Shown piece by piece: positions 60,853-64,000 of a DNA stretch of 64,000 nt. The translations under genes and the position numbers were made by a program. How positions within the stretch are numbered: position 1 is the stretch's first letter; each line of letters begins with the position of its first letter. The DNA is taken from contig CAYFOM010000012.1 in assembly GCA_964344765.1 (NCBI GenBank), forward strand, positions 47,290 through 111,289, in the 5' to 3' direction. The notes beneath the pieces are model-generated. The model did not search any database and was not told the DNA's origin. It saw only the letters and a program-made list of their open reading frames with translations. Origin of the DNA: JACNIZ01 sp964344765 (lineage in GTDB: Bacteria > Planctomycetota > UBA1135).

Positions 60853-62064
60853 CTATTTGGCGTGGTACGACTCAGCGCGTTCGTGCCACTGGTCGTACGG
60901 CGACAAATCGCGTCCGGCGGATTCCAGGCGGCAACGCAGGAATTCAAGCGCCTCAGAGAATTCGTCGTGCTCGAGTAATCGCTCTTGCCAGCCCTTGCGA
61001 CGCCGACGTTTTTTGCCCGGACGTTCCGGAGGATCCATTTCCAATTGGGCTTGCAAGATATGCACACCGCGATTGATGGCCGTGCGCGGGAAACGCGCAC
61101 GCTGTTGCAGTACCTGCAACAGCGCCACCGGCACGTGGCGCGGATCGCGAATTCCTAATGACCGTGTTTCGGCATCCCATTCGGCTTCGGCCCATGCACC
61201 GTACAAAACCGCCAGCCGGAAGCCATAACCGGGATCGCCGCCGTCCCAAATCCAGTCATCCAAGCAGCGGAATAAGCCACTCATGCGTTGCTCTCGAGCC
61301 GAAGAATCAGGGTCGCGGTCCAGCCACTGGGCGATATCCGGCATCAGAATCGGCAGCAATTCCAAAGCTTTGAGGTCCTGCCACACGCCCTCCATGTCGC
61401 CGGTCAGCATCAAGCGGAAGACTTCTTCTACCACCCGAGGTTCGGCTGATTGCGCCAGCAAGGGCGCCAGTTCCCGCGAGGCAGAAACTTCGGATGGACC
61501 GGCATCCAAACGCAAACGGCGCATAAATTTGATCAGACGCAGGATACGCACTGGATCTTCTCGAAAGCGCAGGTCGGGCGGCCCGATGCTGATGAGCTTG
61601 CGCTCGTTCAAGTCGCGCATCCCACCGATGTAATCGACGATCTCTTGCTTGCCCGGATCCAAAAACAGACCATTCACGCTGAAGTCGCGTCGCAGCGCGT
61701 CTTCCTCGGCGCTGCCGAAGGCATTGTCGTCGCGAATGGGGGCGGTCAGCTCGCCTTTGCCTTGCTGCGGAACGCGCCTAAAGGTGGAGACCTCGTAGAT
61801 TTCGCGACCGGCATAAACGTGCACAATCTTGAAGCGGCGACCGATGATGCGGGAACGGCGAAACAATCGTCGCACCTGACCTGGGCGCGCCGACGTAGCG
61901 ATGTCGTAATCCTTGGGATTGAGCCCGAGTAAGTGATCGCGGACGCAGCCGCCGACCAAATAGGCTTCGTGCCCAGCACGATTCAGACGCCGCACAATGT
62001 CGACCGCACGCCGATCCAGTTTGCGCGGCGAGAAGGGCAGACTATGACGCGTAGCAGGGCTCAT
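60853..62064 (-). CDS. pcnB: Class II poly(A) polymerase / CCA-adding nucleotidyltransferase (PcnB-like)
   Basis: A 403-residue protein. Catalytic head EAYLVGGCVRDHLLGLNPKDYDIAT with Asp residues 52 and 54, then RIIGRRFKIVHVYAG, which fits the segment reported to mark bacterial poly(A) polymerases rather than CCA enzymes. DALRRDFSVNGLFLDPGKQEIVDYIGGMRDLNERKLISIG and RFREDPVRILRLIKFMRRL follow. The tail is Lys/Arg-rich (PPERPGKKRRRRKGW). Three tRNA genes here encode CCA, consistent with a PAP role. rsmG lies 30 nt upstream on the same strand. Confidence 0.85.
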   Translation of the reverse strand: MSPATRHSLPFSPRKLDRRAVDIVRRLNRAGHEAYLVGGCVRDHLLGLNPKDYDIATSARPGQVRRLFRRSRIIGRRFKIVHVYAGREIYEVSTFRRVPQQGKGELTAPIRDDNAFGSAEEDALRRDFSVNGLFLDPGKQEIVDYIGGMRDLNERKLISIGPPDLRFREDPVRILRLIKFMRRLRLDAGPSEVSASRELAPLLAQSAEPRVVEEVFRLMLTGDMEGVWQDLKALELLPILMPDIAQWLDRDPDSSAREQRMSGLFRCLDDWIWDGGDPGYGFRLAVLYGAWAEAEWDAETRSLGIRDPRHVPVALLQVLQQRARFPRTAINRGVHILQAQLEMDPPERPGKKRRRRKGWQERLLEHDEFSEALEFLRCRLESAGRDLSPYDQWHERAESYHAK

Positions 62065-62094
62065 AGGGAGGTCTTCAGCTCGGCGGCGCGTGGC

Positions 62095-62790
62095 TTAAGC
62101 CGGCTTCAGAACTACAAGATAGCGCTTGCCGCGCTTGTCGGGCAGGTCATAACCATGCTGAGCGGTCAATGCCCAATGCTTGCGCACGTCATCGGCGAGA
62201 TTTTCCCAATCGTCTAGCCAGCGCGGCCCGGTCATCAGCAGCACCGCTCCGAACTTGACCCTGTTGCGGCGCAGACGAGCCAGAAATTTAGCTGGGGCTT
62301 CGACCGCGCGGGCAACAATGCAATCGACCCGACCTTCTTCGCGCAAGCATTCCTCGGCCTGCCCGTCGAGTACGTCGACGTTGAACAATTCCAAGCGGAA
62401 GGCAGCGTCGTCGAGGAATTCGGCGCGTTTGCCACGGCGTTCACACAGCAACATGCGTTTCTCAGGGAAAGCACATGCCCAAACCAAGCCGGGCAATCCG
62501 CCACCGGAACCCCAGTCAGCCACCGTGCGCGCGTCTTCGGGTACGTAATGGGCGGCAATGACGCAATCGATCAGGTGACCACCGATCAGCGTTTCCCAGT
62601 CTTTGGCACCGGTTAAGTTGGTGACGGTATTGGCAGCCAGCAACAAGCGGCCGTATTCCAAAACTGCACCCAGGGTGCCGTCGGGAGGGTCGGCAAGGGG
62701 TTTCAGCGCATCGCGCAGAGCGCCGACGTCGATCGGGTTCGGCTGCTCGAGGTTGGCGAGCGCGTCTTCCGGGATTCCTGGATAAGCCAT
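62095..62790 (-). CDS. rsmG: 16S rRNA (guanine-527 N7)-methyltransferase
   Basis: A 231-residue GidB/RsmG. ATG 62790 gives MAYPGIPEDALANLEQ; the frame continues upstream but through two tRNA genes. NLTGAKDWETLIGGHLIDCVIA, TVADWGSGGGLPGLVWACAFPEKRMLLCERRGKRAEFL (SAM-binding) and VARAVEAPAKFLARLRRNRVKFGAVLLM are the family blocks. It probably shares a transcript with tRNA-Trp and tRNA-Leu just upstream. Confidence 0.93.
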   Translation of the reverse strand: MAYPGIPEDALANLEQPNPIDVGALRDALKPLADPPDGTLGAVLEYGRLLLAANTVTNLTGAKDWETLIGGHLIDCVIAAHYVPEDARTVADWGSGGGLPGLVWACAFPEKRMLLCERRGKRAEFLDDAAFRLELFNVDVLDGQAEECLREEGRVDCIVARAVEAPAKFLARLRRNRVKFGAVLLMTGPRWLDDWENLADDVRKHWALTAQHGYDLPDKRGKRYLVVLKPA

Positions 62791-62845
62791 CCGAGTGATC
62801 TTTGAGGTGCAGGAGGGCGGGGGCGCCGCGTCGCTGCAGAATCGG

Positions 62846-62922
62846 TGGCAGGGCAGGGAGGACTCGAACCCCCAACATGCTGATTTGGAATCAGCCGCTC
62901 TACCAATTGGAGCTACTGCCCT
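62846..62922 (-). tRNA. tRNA-Trp (CCA), 3' CCA encoded
   Basis: A 77-nt cloverleaf: acceptor AGGGCAG/CTGCCCT, D-arm GCTC/GAGC, anticodon stem GCTGA/TCAGC with loop TTCCAAA (anticodon CCA), T-arm GGGGG-TTCGAGT-CCTCC with one G-U pair, discriminator G and encoded CCA. All stems pair well. Confidence 0.95.
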
Positions 62923-62936
62923 AAACCGAATTCGAA

Positions 62937-63024
62937 TGGTGCCGAGAGGGGGAGTCGAACCCCCACGTCCTTTACGGACACAGGCACCTGAAGCCTGCGC
63001 GTCTGCCAATTCCGCCATCTCGGC
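62937..63024 (-). tRNA. tRNA-Leu (CAG), 3' CCA encoded
   Basis: An 88-nt class II tRNA: acceptor GCCGAGA/TCTCGGC, anticodon stem CAGGC/GCCTG with loop TTCAGGT (anticodon CAG), long variable arm GTCC-GTAAA-GGAC, T-arm GGGGG-TTCGACT-CCCCC, discriminator A and encoded CCA. It lies 14 nt upstream of tRNA-Trp in transcription order. Confidence 0.95.
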
Positions 63025-63048
63025 TACTTTGGCCCATCCGGGTCGAAT

Positions 63049-63076
63049 AAGATACCGTCCCCGCTGGCGGAAGCAA
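63049..63076 (-). promoter_or_regulatory. Weak σ70-like promoter before tRNA-Leu/tRNA-Trp
   Basis: On the minus strand TTGCTT (63076-63071), a 16-nt spacer and TATCTT (63054-63049) precede tRNA-Leu by about 24 nt. The match is modest but the position between smpB and the tRNA pair is appropriate. Confidence 0.3.
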
Positions 63077-63084
63077 GCCCAAAC

Positions 63085-63546
63085 ATGTCTGAAACTGAAC
63101 GCCCAATCCGAGAAATCGCGTACAACCGCAAGGCCAAACGCGATTACGAGCTGCTCGACAAGCTCGAGGTGGGGATCCAATTGGTCGGCACCGAGGTGAA
63201 AACCCTAAGGAACGGCCAGGTCAGCCTTTCCGAAGCCTTCGTTAAGATCAAAGATGGCCAGATGTGGCTGGAAAAATGCCACATCGACGAGTACACCGAG
63301 GGCAATCAGCACAATCACGATCCAGCTCGTGCGCGGCGCTTGCTGGCGCACCGACGCGAGGTGCAGAAGTGGTTCCAGAAGATGAAGGAGAAGGGGCTGA
63401 CGATTATTCCCTTGCGTTTGTATTTCAAAGGTCGGCACGCCAAATTGGAGATTGCGATGGCGCGTGGGCGTAAGCGCCACGATAAGCGTCAGGCGATGAA
63501 GGACAAGGATTCACGCAAGGAGTTGCGCAAGCTGCGCCGACGCTAA
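63085..63546 (+). CDS. smpB: SsrA-binding protein SmpB
   Basis: A 153-residue SmpB of normal length. EIAYNRKAKRDYELLDKLEVGIQLVGTEVKTLRNGQVSLSEAFVKI, NHDPARARRLLAHRREVQKW and GLTIIPLRLYFKGRHAKLEIAMARGRKRHDKRQAMKDKDSRKEL are canonical, with the basic C-terminal tail. It delivers tmRNA to stalled ribosomes. The ssrA gene is not visible in this window. It diverges from the tRNA-Leu/Trp pair. Confidence 0.97.
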   Translation: MSETERPIREIAYNRKAKRDYELLDKLEVGIQLVGTEVKTLRNGQVSLSEAFVKIKDGQMWLEKCHIDEYTEGNQHNHDPARARRLLAHRREVQKWFQKMKEKGLTIIPLRLYFKGRHAKLEIAMARGRKRHDKRQAMKDKDSRKELRKLRRR

Positions 63547-63644
63547 CCGAACCGTGGAAGCCAATTGGAATGGGTGAATGAATCGCGGAATCGCATTTAA
63601 TTCGTTCAAGCCCTGAGTTATGTTCGCTATGGTTCGGTATGGAT

Positions 63645-63901
63645 TTTGGGTTTCTTTTGGGCTGCAAGCCGGCCACACCTTGCTCGCGGTAAACGCGCCG
63701 CCATTTGCACAGGGAAGCGTTGCACACCCCGTGCTCTCCGCAGAACTCGCGCATGGTTTTGCCACACGCTTCATACTTGCGCATTAAGTCTAATTTCTGG
63801 GCGACGGTGAAGCGCCGCACCGCGGGCTTCTTTCGACCCGCTCCCGCGGGTCTCCCTGCGCCCGCGGTGTGTTTGAATCCTCGTTTCTTGGATGTGCCCA
63901 T
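63645..63901 (-). pseudogene. Transposase N-terminal (HTH) remnant, IS3/IS481-like
   Basis: The ATG at 63901 has a good RBS (AGGAG about 10 nt upstream). The first 80 or so residues hold a basic Gly/Ala leader and an insertion-sequence HTH: RRFTVAQKLDLMRKYEACGKTMREFCGEHGVCNASLCKWRRVYREQGVAGLQPKRN. Similarity ends there; the frame stays open to 63425 but becomes unconserved and runs antisense into smpB. No DDE domain follows, so this is a broken element or lone OrfA end. The last 99 bases of the window hold nothing else I can support. Confidence 0.7.
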
Positions 63902-64000
63902 CCTCTTTCTCCTGCCCGATAGGGCACTGAAGTGAGGATTGGGTGCCGATCAAGCAACATCTTTTCTGTAAAAAGCAGCAGACTCATCAAATGCCTTCCA

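Noticed and set aside
62791..63180. N-terminal extension of the rsmG frame
   Set aside because: It runs through tRNA-Trp and tRNA-Leu genes; the conserved RsmG start is at 62790.
63425..63644. C-terminal half of the transposase frame as real protein
   Set aside because: It has no similarity to transposases, lacks a DDE domain and lies antisense to the end of smpB.
1..64000. CRISPR array, rRNA operon or prophage
   Set aside because: No spaced direct repeats, rRNA sequence or phage structural genes were seen; the only tandem repeat is the in-frame linker at 3028-3159.

Overview
The window reads as a gene-dense bacterial chromosome segment of moderately high GC (about 58-60% by eye). Many neighbours overlap by 4 nt (ATGA). 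The gene set fits a Gram-negative member of the Planctomycetota/PVC group: a Minf_1886-family small protein, a membrane-anchored Hanks-type Ser/Thr kinase, a σ54 two-component pair, secreted S41 and S1C proteases, a caa3-type oxidase, and a MoxR/DUF58/VWA cluster ending in a 2157-residue TPR protein. The taxonomic call is an inference from gene content; no rRNA or other phylogenetic marker was read.

Layout. 1-3.4 kb: a Sua5/TsaC-type protein fused to a low-molecular-weight phosphatase (runs off the left edge), divergent from an NtrB/NtrC-like pair. 3.4-10 kb: dnaK behind a near-perfect -24/-12 (σ54) promoter, then a four-gene Gld-type ABC transporter operon. 10-13.9 kb (minus): yggS-like gene, Ser/Thr kinase, purN. 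14-23.5 kb: ald, uppP, amidase, tmk-holB, Minf_1886, AI-2E permease, pgeF, S41 protease. 23.5-29.7 kb (plus): moaC, accB-accC, UDP-glucuronate decarboxylase, glmS and a sugar epimerase, which together supply lipid and nucleotide-sugar precursors for the envelope. 29.7-40.9 kb: S1C protease, then heme A synthesis (cyoE, ctaA), SCO copper chaperone and caa3 oxidase subunits with several small membrane proteins. 41-42.3 kb: a cyclic-2,3-diphosphoglycerate-synthetase-like P-loop protein behind a structured leader. 42.4-59.8 kb: one apparent operon of eight genes (secreted Ca-binding-like protein, bilobal retropepsin-like protein, low-complexity membrane protein, MoxR, DUF58, two VWA/BatA-like proteins, giant TPR protein). 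59.8-64 kb: tRNA-Val, SGNH protein, PcnB-type nucleotidyltransferase, rsmG, tRNA-Trp, tRNA-Leu, smpB and a transposase remnant.

The points most worth following: (1) an in-frame UGA in the first gene of the 17-kb MoxR operon, followed by 44 coding-like codons that end 3 nt before the next gene and by a hairpin with bacterial SECIS geometry, so possibly a new selenoprotein; (2) a σ54 promoter on dnaK right after a σ54 activator gene; (3) a Sua5 fusion to a phosphatase whose P-loop matches that of the protein-arginine phosphatase YwlE; (4) hairpins or palindromes covering the starts of the cpgS-like gene and of the MoxR operon.
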